Shown piece by piece: positions 18,001 to 24,808 of a stretch of 64,000 nucleotides of DNA. The DNA is taken from contig NZ_KI911783.1 in assembly GCF_000515415.1 (NCBI RefSeq), forward strand, positions 7,241,831 through 7,305,830, read 5' to 3'. How positions within the stretch are numbered: position 1 is the first letter of the stretch; each line of letters starts with the position of its first letter. Made by a program: the position numbers and the translations under genes. The notes beneath the pieces were generated by a model. The model made no database searches. It was not told where the DNA came from and was given only the letters and a program-made list of their open reading frames with translations. Source of the DNA: Bradyrhizobium sp. WSM1417. GTDB taxonomy: Bacteria; Pseudomonadota; Alphaproteobacteria; Rhizobiales; Xanthobacteraceae.

Positions 18001-19035
18001 CTATCCCGCCAGCGCCACGTCGGGCGCGGTCCGCGCCCAGCCCAGCGCCGGCGCGACCTTCTCCGCGACCAGCTCGATCGAGCGCAGGATATGGGGATGC
18101 GGGGCGTCGACCGAATGCGCCTGGAAAACGAGATCGGTCACCCGCTCCAGGGTGGCGTCGGCGCGCAGAGAGGCGATGACGTCGTCGGCCGCGCCGACAT
18201 GGGTGTCGAACGCCGCGATCATCTCCTCCAGCGTCTCGCCCGGCTTGGCGTGGCCGCCTTTGAGGAATTGCGGCAGAGCGCGCCGCAGGCCGATATCGGC
18301 AAGGCGCATCGCCTCGCTTCGGTCGTCGGCAACGAAGACGGTACGCGAAGCCATGATGCGAGGCTCGCGTCCCGGCGGTAGCGCTTCGAGATAGGCATCG
18401 ATCACCGGATTCTGAATCTCGGCCAGCGTTGCCTTCGGCGCCTCCTTGGTCCGGGGCTGGGTACGCGACAGCAACAGGCCATCGCCCGCCTTGCCGGCAC
18501 GCGCGCCGCCCGCCACAGAGAACGTCGCCTGCCAGATCCGGTTGTCCAGTTGCGGCCGCTGTGGATAGAGCGTGTCGCCACCGTCGAGCGGCTTGCCCAC
18601 CAGCGCGGTGCGGACGACCTCGAGATTGCGCGCAAAGATCTCGTTGCGCTGGGCGCTGTCGAGGCCGAACGCGGCAAAGGCCGAGGGATTGCCGCCGGTG
18701 CCGACACCGAGCTCGAAGCGACCGTTGCAGAGCAGATCGAGCACCGCGGCGTCTTCCGCCACCCTCACCGCATTCTCCAGCGGCAAGGTGACGATGCCAG
18801 TACCGAGCCGGATGCGCGAGGTCTGCGCTGCGACGTAACCGAGGAAAGTAAAGGGCGACGGCAGGCCGCCCTCGCGCTCGTGGAAATGATGCTGCGCGAT
18901 CCACGCGGAATCGAGGCCCGCCTTCTCGGCGCGCACGATCTGTTCGGCCGCGAAGCGATATCGGTCGGCCGGCGGGGCCTCGTCGAGAAGCCGCGTGAAA
19001 AACCCCAGGCGTTTCAGGTTTGCTAAGCGTTTCAT
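18001..19035 (-). CDS. FMN-dependent luciferase-like monooxygenase (KPN_01858-type)
   Basis: A 344-residue flavin monooxygenase of the bacterial luciferase fold. It has the N-terminal RLGFFTRLLDEAPP, the helix AEQIVRAEKAGLDSAWIAQH followed by HFHEREGG, LGTGIVTLPLENAVRVAEDA and the family tag GRFELGVGTGGNPSAFAAFG. It would use reduced FMN and O2 on an unknown substrate. The start at 19035 is chosen for AGGGG in front of ATG, although the frame extends to 19122. A MetQ-like binding protein lies upstream, with CMD and AhpD-like genes and a Liv importer downstream. The set suggests uptake plus oxidative breakdown of one compound. Confidence 0.82.
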   Translation of the reverse strand: MKRLANLKRLGFFTRLLDEAPPADRYRFAAEQIVRAEKAGLDSAWIAQHHFHEREGGLPSPFTFLGYVAAQTSRIRLGTGIVTLPLENAVRVAEDAAVLDLLCNGRFELGVGTGGNPSAFAAFGLDSAQRNEIFARNLEVVRTALVGKPLDGGDTLYPQRPQLDNRIWQATFSVAGGARAGKAGDGLLLSRTQPRTKEAPKATLAEIQNPVIDAYLEALPPGREPRIMASRTVFVADDRSEAMRLADIGLRRALPQFLKGGHAKPGETLEEMIAAFDTHVGAADDVIASLRADATLERVTDLVFQAHSVDAPHPHILRSIELVAEKVAPALGWARTAPDVALAG

Positions 19036-19171
19036 ACGACCCCTGTCGGACGAGGATGGGCCCCGATGATGTCGGTTGCCGCAGCTCCAGACAAGCGGGC
19101 ATTGCGCAGGGCTCGTACGCAAGCCTGCCCGCCGGGATCGCCCTGAGCTGAACTTTGGCTGGGCAGACTGC

Positions 19172-19954
19172 CTACCAGCTCGGCAGTACCGCGCCCTTGA
19201 ACTTGGTCAGGACGAACTCCTTGACCTCCGCCGTGTGGTAGCTGTCCACCAGGATCTTGACCCAGGGCTTGTCCTTGTCGACCGTGCGAACGGCGATGAG
19301 ATTGACGTAGGGACCCTTCGGGTCCTCGCGCAGGATCGGATCCTTGACGGGATCGAGGCCCGCCTGGGTTGCATAATTGGTGTTGATCGCGGCGGCGTCG
19401 ACATCGTCGAGCGCGCGCGGCGCCTGCGCCGCGTCGACCTCGATGAACTTCAGCTTCCTGGGATTCTCGGTGATATCAAGCACCGTCGGCTTGAAGCCCG
19501 TGCCATCCTTCAGCTTGATCACGCCCTTGTCGCGAAGCAGCAGCAACACGCGGCCGCCATTGGTCGGATCGTTCGGGATCGAGACCTTGCCGCCTTCGGG
19601 GATGTCGGCGAAGGCCTTGTGCTTCTTGGAATAGACGCCGATCGGGAAATTCACGGTCAGGCCGACGGCTTCGATCTTGTAACCACGGTCGGCCTTCTGG
19701 TTGTCCAGATACGGCTGATTCTGAAAAGAATTGGCCTGGATCTCGCCGGCATCGAGCGCGGCGTTCGGCACGACGTAGTCGGAGAATTCGATGAGCTGGA
19801 TGTCGAGACCCTGCTTGGCCGCGACCGGCTTTACGGCCTCGAAGATCTGGGCGTGCGGTCCCGGCGTCACGCCGATCTTGATGGTTTCGCCTGAAGCGGC
19901 GGCCGACCAGGCGGCGAGCACGGTCGCAAGGATCAGGGGGAGGCGAAACGACAT
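19172..19954 (-). CDS. MetQ/NlpA-family substrate-binding protein
   Basis: A 260-residue periplasmic binding protein related to the methionine-binding MetQ. Hallmarks are ETIKIGVTPGPHAQIFEAVK, then IQLIEFSDYVVPNAALDAGE and IQANSFQNQPYLDNQK, then PEGGKVSIPNDPTNGGRVLL and TNYATQAGLDP. The signal sequence MSFRLPLILATVLAAWSAAA lacks a lipobox cysteine, so it is probably soluble rather than a lipoprotein. The start at 19954 has GGAGACCAAG before ATG. No MetN or MetI partner is seen. It heads the monooxygenase run with a 136 bp gap, so it could borrow another permease. Confidence 0.85.
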   Translation of the reverse strand: MSFRLPLILATVLAAWSAAASGETIKIGVTPGPHAQIFEAVKPVAAKQGLDIQLIEFSDYVVPNAALDAGEIQANSFQNQPYLDNQKADRGYKIEAVGLTVNFPIGVYSKKHKAFADIPEGGKVSIPNDPTNGGRVLLLLRDKGVIKLKDGTGFKPTVLDITENPRKLKFIEVDAAQAPRALDDVDAAAINTNYATQAGLDPVKDPILREDPKGPYVNLIAVRTVDKDKPWVKILVDSYHTAEVKEFVLTKFKGAVLPSW

Positions 19955-20358
19955 CTTGGTCTCCATGGCTTGGCAATGATTGGAACCGTATTCGCTTCTC
20001 CGCAGCGCGAAATCAATGAAATTGAAATCCATATTGGCCTGCTGGAGCGGACGACGCTTCTCCGTTCGTCCGCATGTGGGGAACGAATGCACCTGCGCAA
20101 GCATGAGGCGCATCACGGCAAAACGGCACGGATCGTTGGGCCCAAGCCGCTGGAGCGAAGCGCAATCCGGAGCGCCGCCTGCCGCTGCTGGACTTATCCT
20201 GATTTGCGCTCGGCCCCATCCGGGCTTCAGACCTCTCCCCGCACATTCGTCATTTCGCCGCAGGTTTTTTTCACCCCGTCGGCATTGCCGCCTCGGCCTT
20301 GATGAAACATGATGGGCCCTGGCCAGTGGCGACTTGTCTGCGACGTGGGGATCATCCG
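19955..20358. other. Intergenic region between divergent transport genes
   Basis: About 400 bp that must hold promoters for the MetQ-led run (minus) and the peptide-type binding protein (plus). I could not pick out a clear promoter pair, operator dyad or riboswitch. The stretch near 20250-20290 contains a T-run but no stable stem. Confidence 0.35.
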
Positions 20359-22146
20359 ATGAACGAGAACGAAATCCGCAAATCCATCGCGGAGGTGAAG
20401 CAAGGCACCCTGTCGCGACGCTCGTTCATGCAGACGATGGCTGCGATCGGGATCGCAGCGCCGGTCGCGAGCCAGATCCTGGTCTGGAACGACGTCGCGA
20501 TGGCGGACGCCACGCTGCCTTACAAGCCCACCAAGGCCGGCGGCGGCGGTCCGCTCAAGATCCTGCTCTGGCAGGCCCCGACGCTGCTCAATCCGCATTT
20601 CGCGCTCGGCACCAAGGACCAGATCGCCTCGCGCGTCTTCTTCGAGCCCCTCGCCGGCTGGGACAAGGAAGGCAACCTCGTCCCCTGCCTCGCGGCCGAG
20701 GCTCCATCCAAGCAGAACGACGGCCTTTCGCCGGACGGCCTGAGCGTGACCTGGAAACTGAAGCAGGGCGTGAGGTGGCATGACGGCAAGCCCTTCACCG
20801 CCGACGACGTCGTTTTCACCTGGCAATACGCCTCGGATCTCGCCACGGCGGCGTACACCACGGGTTCTTACAAGGACATCACGGTCGAGAAGATCGACGA
20901 CTACACCGTCAAGGTGCTCTTCAAGGCCCCGACCCCGTTCTGGGCCGACCCGTTCGTCGGTTCGGTCGGCCCCATCCTGCCGAAGCATCATTTCGGCGAC
21001 TATGTCGGCGCGAAGTCGCGCGAAGCGCCCGGCAATCTGAAGCCGGTCGGCACTGGCCCGTACAAATTCGTCGAGTTCAAGCCCGGGGACCTGATCCGGG
21101 CCGAACGCAATCCCGACTATCACGTCAAGAACCAGCCGCATTTCGACACGCTCGAAATCAAGGGCGGCGGCGATGCGGTGTCCGCGGCGCGCGCCGTGCT
21201 GCAGACCGGCGAATACGATTATGCCTGGAACATGCAGGTGGAGGAGGAGGTCCTCAAGCGCATGGAGGCCAGCGGCAAGGGCAAGCTCGACGTCACGCCC
21301 TCCGGCAATGTCGAGTTCATCATCCTCAACACGACGGACCCGTGGACCGAGGTGGACGGCGAGCGCTCCAGCCCCAAGACCAAGCACCCGACACTGTCCG
21401 ATCCCGCCGTTCGCCGCGCGATCAACCTGCTGATCGACCGCGACTCGATCCAGAAGTTCATTTACGGGCGCGGCGGCATCGCCACCGCGAGCTTCGTCAA
21501 CGCACCCAAACAGTTCAAGTCGCCGAAGCTGAAATACGAGTTCGACGTCGACAAGGCCAACAAGGTCCTGGATGAAGCCGGCTGGGCCAAGGGCGCGGAC
21601 GGCCTCCGCGAGAAGGACGGCAAAAAGCTGAAATTCGTCTTCCAGACCTCGACCAATGCGCCGCGTCAGAAGACGCAGGCCATCATCAAGCAGGCCTGCC
21701 AGAAGGCCGGCATCGAGATCGAAATCAAGGCGGTCACGGCATCAGTGTTCTTCTCGTCCGACGTCGGCAATCCTGATACCTACTCGAAGTTCTATGCCGA
21801 CATGGAGATGTACAACACCACGCAGCCGCAGCCCGACCCGGAGCGCTTCCTGAACCAGTGCGTCTCCTGGGAAATTTCCAACAAGGACAACAAATGGCTC
21901 GGCCGAAACGTCTCGCGCTGGTCCGATCCCGAGGCCGACAAGGCCTACAAGGCCGCGCAGAACGAGCTCGATCCGGTCAAGCGCGCCGCGCTTCTGATCA
22001 AGGTCGACGAGACTTTTTGCGAGGCCAACGTGTTCCTGCCGCTTCTATCCCGCAACATCGTCAACGCGGGGGTCAACAACCTCATGGTCGACATGTCGGG
22101 ATGGGACGTCACGACCTGGAATCTGGCGAGTTGGTACCGCAGCTGA
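20359..22146 (+). CDS. Peptide/opine-type ABC transporter substrate-binding protein, Tat-exported
   Basis: A 595-residue periplasmic solute-binding protein of family 5 (DppA/OppA-like). A twin-arginine signal SRRSFMQTMAAIGIAAPVAS lies ~20 residues in. The mature part shows GGGGPLKILLWQAPTLLNPH, the family-5 signature region VRWHDGKPFTADDVVFTW, GPILPKHHFGDY, and VGTGPYKFVEFKPGD. The start at 20359 has GGGGATC upstream, while the longer in-frame ATG at 20299 lacks a site. No permease or ATPase genes follow; a small minus-strand gene comes next. It may therefore be an orphan receptor. A di- or oligopeptide, opine or nickel-type ligand cannot be told from sequence. Confidence 0.87.
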   Translation: MNENEIRKSIAEVKQGTLSRRSFMQTMAAIGIAAPVASQILVWNDVAMADATLPYKPTKAGGGGPLKILLWQAPTLLNPHFALGTKDQIASRVFFEPLAGWDKEGNLVPCLAAEAPSKQNDGLSPDGLSVTWKLKQGVRWHDGKPFTADDVVFTWQYASDLATAAYTTGSYKDITVEKIDDYTVKVLFKAPTPFWADPFVGSVGPILPKHHFGDYVGAKSREAPGNLKPVGTGPYKFVEFKPGDLIRAERNPDYHVKNQPHFDTLEIKGGGDAVSAARAVLQTGEYDYAWNMQVEEEVLKRMEASGKGKLDVTPSGNVEFIILNTTDPWTEVDGERSSPKTKHPTLSDPAVRRAINLLIDRDSIQKFIYGRGGIATASFVNAPKQFKSPKLKYEFDVDKANKVLDEAGWAKGADGLREKDGKKLKFVFQTSTNAPRQKTQAIIKQACQKAGIEIEIKAVTASVFFSSDVGNPDTYSKFYADMEMYNTTQPQPDPERFLNQCVSWEISNKDNKWLGRNVSRWSDPEADKAYKAAQNELDPVKRAALLIKVDETFCEANVFLPLLSRNIVNAGVNNLMVDMSGWDVTTWNLASWYRS

Positions 22147-22154
22147 CGACCTCC

Positions 22155-22214
22155 AGCTCAGGGCTTGCCAGCTCAGTGCTTGCCAGTTCAATCCTTGTAA
22201 GCTCAATCCCTGCC
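22155..22214. repeat. Four tandem copies of a 15 bp unit
   Basis: The unit AGCTCAGTGCTTGCC is repeated four times with substitutions, directly after the binding-protein gene. It runs into the last codons of the converging small gene. Confidence 0.8.
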
Positions 22215-22388
22215 GGCGAATTGACGGTCGAGATTTGACGCCGTGTCGGCGCTTCTCAGCCGTTTCATCAGCTCGTCCCGCTCCTTGCCGTCGGGCAACG
22301 CCTCGGCCTTTTCGCGGATGGTCCTGGTGAACTGCGCAAGCCGCTCTTGAAGCGTGGTGGTTTGCGGAACGCGACGCCGCCTGAGCAC
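22203..22388 (-). CDS. Small conserved basic protein of unknown function
   Basis: A 61-residue protein starting MLRRRRVPQTTTLQERLAQF. It is one amphipathic helical stretch rich in Arg, Lys and Glu (REKAEALPDGKERDELMKRL) and ends RSADTASNLDRQFAGRD. The GTG start has GGAG eight bases upstream. Short proteins of this wording, with an N-terminal Arg cluster and the ADTASxL ending, recur in Bradyrhizobium as far as I recall. No function is known to me. It converges with the binding-protein gene, and its 3' end lies in a tandem repeat. Confidence 0.65.
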   Translation of the reverse strand: MLRRRRVPQTTTLQERLAQFTRTIREKAEALPDGKERDELMKRLRSADTASNLDRQFAGRD

Positions 22389-22549
22389 GATCGGGTCTCC
22401 ATGTCATGGCACGATGCGGTGCCTTTCTGGATGGCCAATGATAAGAGCGAGCCCAGCCATAGCTATATCAAATGATACAGTTCAAGCCATTTATAACGAC
22501 GCGCTTTGTTCACATGTGAACAGTCGGAGCTGCCTTCAGCTGACGGTTC

Positions 22550-22575
22550 GGAACGAAAAGGTCGACTGTTACATT
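22550..22575 (+). promoter_or_regulatory. EcfG-like promoter, imperfect
   Basis: GGAAC, 17 bases, CATT. The general-stress consensus has CGTT at -10. It sits 28 bases before a 26-codon membrane-peptide frame. Confidence 0.3.
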
Positions 22576-22602
22576 GACGCGGAGAGACAGCACGGACGCG
22601 CC

Positions 22603-22683
22603 ATGGGCAAGATATTGATCAGCACCGCCGTCGTAAGCCTGGCACTCATCATTGCCTTCGCTGTCTATGTCATCACTCTTTGA
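22603..22683 (+). CDS. Possible 26-residue membrane miniprotein
   Basis: The frame encodes MGKILISTAVVSLALIIAFA followed by VYVITL, one hydrophobic helix with a short basic start. It is too short for usual gene finders. Upstream there is a weak GGAGAGACAG and an imperfect stress-sigma promoter. It lies at the edge of a stress-gene island, where such small membrane proteins are common. There is no homology evidence, and it could be chance. Confidence 0.35.
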   Translation: MGKILISTAVVSLALIIAFAVYVITL

Positions 22684-22722
22684 ATTACCGACAGAGGAAG
22701 CGGTGATGGTGCGGCTCGGACA

Positions 22723-22896
22723 TCACCCGCGCGCGCAGCAATCGACCAACAGGTCCCATATCCGCTGCGCCTCGGCCGTCTTGCGGGTTTCAGGCCCCTT
22801 CTCCGGGCTGGACTCGGGGTGGCCCGCCACCCGACGTTCCTCGCGAGGCACGATCCATCGCTGCGAGATGGGATCGTACCATTTTCCGATCATCAT
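22723..22896 (-). CDS. Possible small hypothetical protein
   Basis: A 57-residue frame, MMIGKWYDPISQRWIVPREE and onward, ending RIWDLLVDCCARG. It has a mixed charged and aromatic composition and no recognised domain. The ribosome site is poor, and the frame remains open upstream with no better start. It is kept only because the composition looks protein-like and neighbouring small genes are real. Confidence 0.3.
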   Translation of the reverse strand: MMIGKWYDPISQRWIVPREERRVAGHPESSPEKGPETRKTAEAQRIWDLLVDCCARG

Positions 22897-23027
22897 TTCA
22901 GTCACGCCGATCGACTCACCGTTTTGATCCTGGGCGGAGCCACGGCTCGCGGGCTTCCTCGTATCCCGTTCGCCACGCCCCGCCCATTTTACAAATCGGC
23001 TTCTTGCGCGATCGTTCCCCCGCCGCG

Positions 23028-23222
23028 TCAGCCCGGCCGCGCCGGATGAAGCGTACGGGGATGCCGCTCGTGCAGCAGCCGCGCGAGCTCTTCCCGCTCC
23101 GCAGGCCGTCCCTTCATGGCGGTCTCGAACAGCGCTTCCTGGATGTCGCGCGGCATGTCGCCCCACACGTCCATCGCCGCCCGTCCGAGCAGGCTCGCTA
23201 GATGATCCGCACCATCGCTCAT
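23028..23222 (-). CDS. Small hypothetical protein in the stress island
   Basis: A 64-residue acidic-to-basic protein, MSDGADHLASLLGRAAMDVW then GDMPRDIQEALFETAMKGRP and a basic tail RHPRTLHPARPG. It is mostly helical. AGGAGAGCCGA before ATG makes a strong start. The gene is divergent from the YciE-like gene, and the spacer contains a promoter-like element that reads in both directions (GGAAC-N16-TGTT on this strand). Stress induction is therefore likely. I do not recognise the family. Confidence 0.65.
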   Translation of the reverse strand: MSDGADHLASLLGRAAMDVWGDMPRDIQEALFETAMKGRPAEREELARLLHERHPRTLHPARPG

Positions 23223-23250
23223 TCGGCTCTCCTGATCTGGTCACAGGAAT

Positions 23251-23277
23251 GGAACAGCTGCGGCTGTGCGGCGTTCC
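23251..23277 (+). promoter_or_regulatory. EcfG-type general-stress promoter, near-bidirectional
   Basis: Plus strand: GGAAC (23251-23255), 16 bases, CGTT (23272-23275), an exact match to the PhyR-EcfG consensus, 34 bases before the YciE-like start codon. On the minus strand, GGAAC (23277-23273), 16 bases, TGTT faces the small gene at 23222. Confidence 0.8.
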
Positions 23278-23308
23278 AGTTCCATCATTGTGAAAGGAGA
23301 CGTCGTTT

Positions 23309-23824
23309 ATGGGATTCTTCACCAAGGACATCAAATCGATGGAAGACCTGCTGCTGCACGGGCTGCAGGACATCTACTACGCGGAACAGCAGATCCTGAA
23401 GTCGCTGCCGAAGATGATCGACAAAGCGACAAACAGGGACCTCGTCACCGGACTGAAAGCTCATCTGGAAGAGACCAACAAGCAGGTCGACAGGCTCGGC
23501 AAGGTGTTCGCGAAGCTCGGCAAGGAGCCCAGCGGAACACACTGTCCCGCCATCGACGGCATCATCAAGGAGGCCGATGAGACCGCGGGCGAGATCGAGG
23601 ACAAGGCCGTGCTCGACGCCGCGATCGTGGCCAACGCACAGGCCGTCGAGCATTATGAAATGTGCCGCTACGGCACGCTGATCGCATGGGCAGAGGAGCT
23701 CGGGCACGACGACATCGTGCGCTTCCTCACAACGAACCTGAACGAAGAGAAGGCCGCCAACACCAAGCTGAACACGGTGGCGCTTCGCAAGGGCGTCAAT
23801 GCCAAGGCGTCCAGCGCCGCTTGA
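23309..23824 (+). CDS. YciE/YciF-type ferritin-like protein (DUF892)
   Basis: A 171-residue four-helix-bundle protein of the DUF892 family, which is induced by general and osmotic stress. Characteristic parts are MEDLLLHGLQDIYYAEQQIL, KSLPKM, HLEETNKQVDRLGKVFAKLG, and NAQAVEHYEMCRYGTLIAWA, with the Glu/His residues of a di-iron ferritin-like site. AGGAGACG precedes the ATG, and a perfect stress-sigma promoter lies upstream. The same domain appears fused to a manganese catalase at 31527-32798. The exact activity of YciE/YciF proteins is unknown. Confidence 0.92.
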   Translation: MGFFTKDIKSMEDLLLHGLQDIYYAEQQILKSLPKMIDKATNRDLVTGLKAHLEETNKQVDRLGKVFAKLGKEPSGTHCPAIDGIIKEADETAGEIEDKAVLDAAIVANAQAVEHYEMCRYGTLIAWAEELGHDDIVRFLTTNLNEEKAANTKLNTVALRKGVNAKASSAA

Positions 23825-23887
23825 TCGAGACGTATTGGACGTGGCGGCCCTGCTCGCGGGGCTGCCACGTTCTCGTTGCACGATCGC

Positions 23888-24745
23888 TTAGATGAACGGC
23901 TTCCCGCCGGTGACCGCAAGGGTCGCTCCCGATGTGTAGCTCGAGAGCGGATCGGCGAGCATGACATAGGCGGTCGCGAGTTCGGCCGGCTGGCCGGCCC
24001 GTTGCATCGGCACCTGCTTGCCGAAGTTCTTGACCTTCTCCTCCGGCATCGTCGACGGAATCAGCGGCGTCCAGATCGGCCCCGGGGCGACCGCGTTGAC
24101 CCGAATGCCCTTCGCCGCCAGCATCTGGGCGAGCCCACCGGTAAAGTTCTGAATGGCGCCCTTCGTCGTGGCATAAGCCAGCAGGGTCGGATTCGGCATG
24201 TCGGAGTTCACCGACGCGGTGTTGATGATCGCCGCTCCCGGGCGCATGTGAGGGACCGCAGCCTTGGTGAGATAGAACATGGCGTGAATGTTGGTCTCGA
24301 ACGTCCGCTGCCATTCCTCGTCGCTGATGTCGGCGATCTCCTTGAACGTGTCCTGATGCGCCGCGTTGTTGACGAGGATGTCTATTGCGCCGAACGCCTC
24401 GACGGTGCGGGCGATGATCGCGCGACAATGACCGGGATTGCGGATGTCGCCGGGGATCAGGACGACCTTGCGTCCCTCGCGCTCCACCAGCGCCTTGACC
24501 TCGGCGGCATCCTCATCCTCGTTCAAATAGGCGATGACGATGTCAGCACCTTCCCGGGCATAGGCGATCGCGACCGCGCGGCCGATGCCACTGTCGCCTC
24601 CGGTGATAACTGCCTTCTTTCCGGCCAAACGGCCGGAGCCTTTATAGCTCTCCTCGCCGTGATCCGGTCGCGGATTCATCGCGCGGGTCGAACCGGGCAT
24701 CGGTTGCTGTTGCGGAGGATAAGGCGGCTTTGGATAGTCGGTCAT
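23888..24745 (-). CDS. SDR-family oxidoreductase, YghA / general-stress type
   Basis: A 285-residue short-chain dehydrogenase. A Pro/Gln-rich N-terminal tail (MTDYPKPPYPPQQQPMPGST) and DHGEESYKGSGRLAGKKAVI lead into the NAD(P) loop TGGDSGIGRAVA. Then come DILVNNAAHQ, the catalytic Ser in INTASVNS and Tyr-x3-Lys in LAYATTKGAIQ. The tail plus core layout is that of YghA and Bacillus GSP39-like stress dehydrogenases. The substrate is unknown. A perfect EcfG-type promoter lies 28 bases upstream of ATG, and GGAG supports the start. It is convergent with the YciE-like gene. Confidence 0.9.
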   Translation of the reverse strand: MTDYPKPPYPPQQQPMPGSTRAMNPRPDHGEESYKGSGRLAGKKAVITGGDSGIGRAVAIAYAREGADIVIAYLNEDEDAAEVKALVEREGRKVVLIPGDIRNPGHCRAIIARTVEAFGAIDILVNNAAHQDTFKEIADISDEEWQRTFETNIHAMFYLTKAAVPHMRPGAAIINTASVNSDMPNPTLLAYATTKGAIQNFTGGLAQMLAAKGIRVNAVAPGPIWTPLIPSTMPEEKVKNFGKQVPMQRAGQPAELATAYVMLADPLSSYTSGATLAVTGGKPFI

Positions 24746-24772
24746 GGAGCGGCTCCAGGGATTTGCTCCGCT

Positions 24773-24797
24773 AACGGAAAGCTTTCGGAAGCGTTCC
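24773..24797 (-). promoter_or_regulatory. EcfG-type general-stress promoter of the SDR gene
   Basis: On the minus strand GGAAC, 16 bases, CGTT, an exact consensus match. The -10 lies ~28 bases upstream of the SDR ATG. Confidence 0.8.
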
Positions 24798-24808
24798 TCG
24801 CCGTTCCA

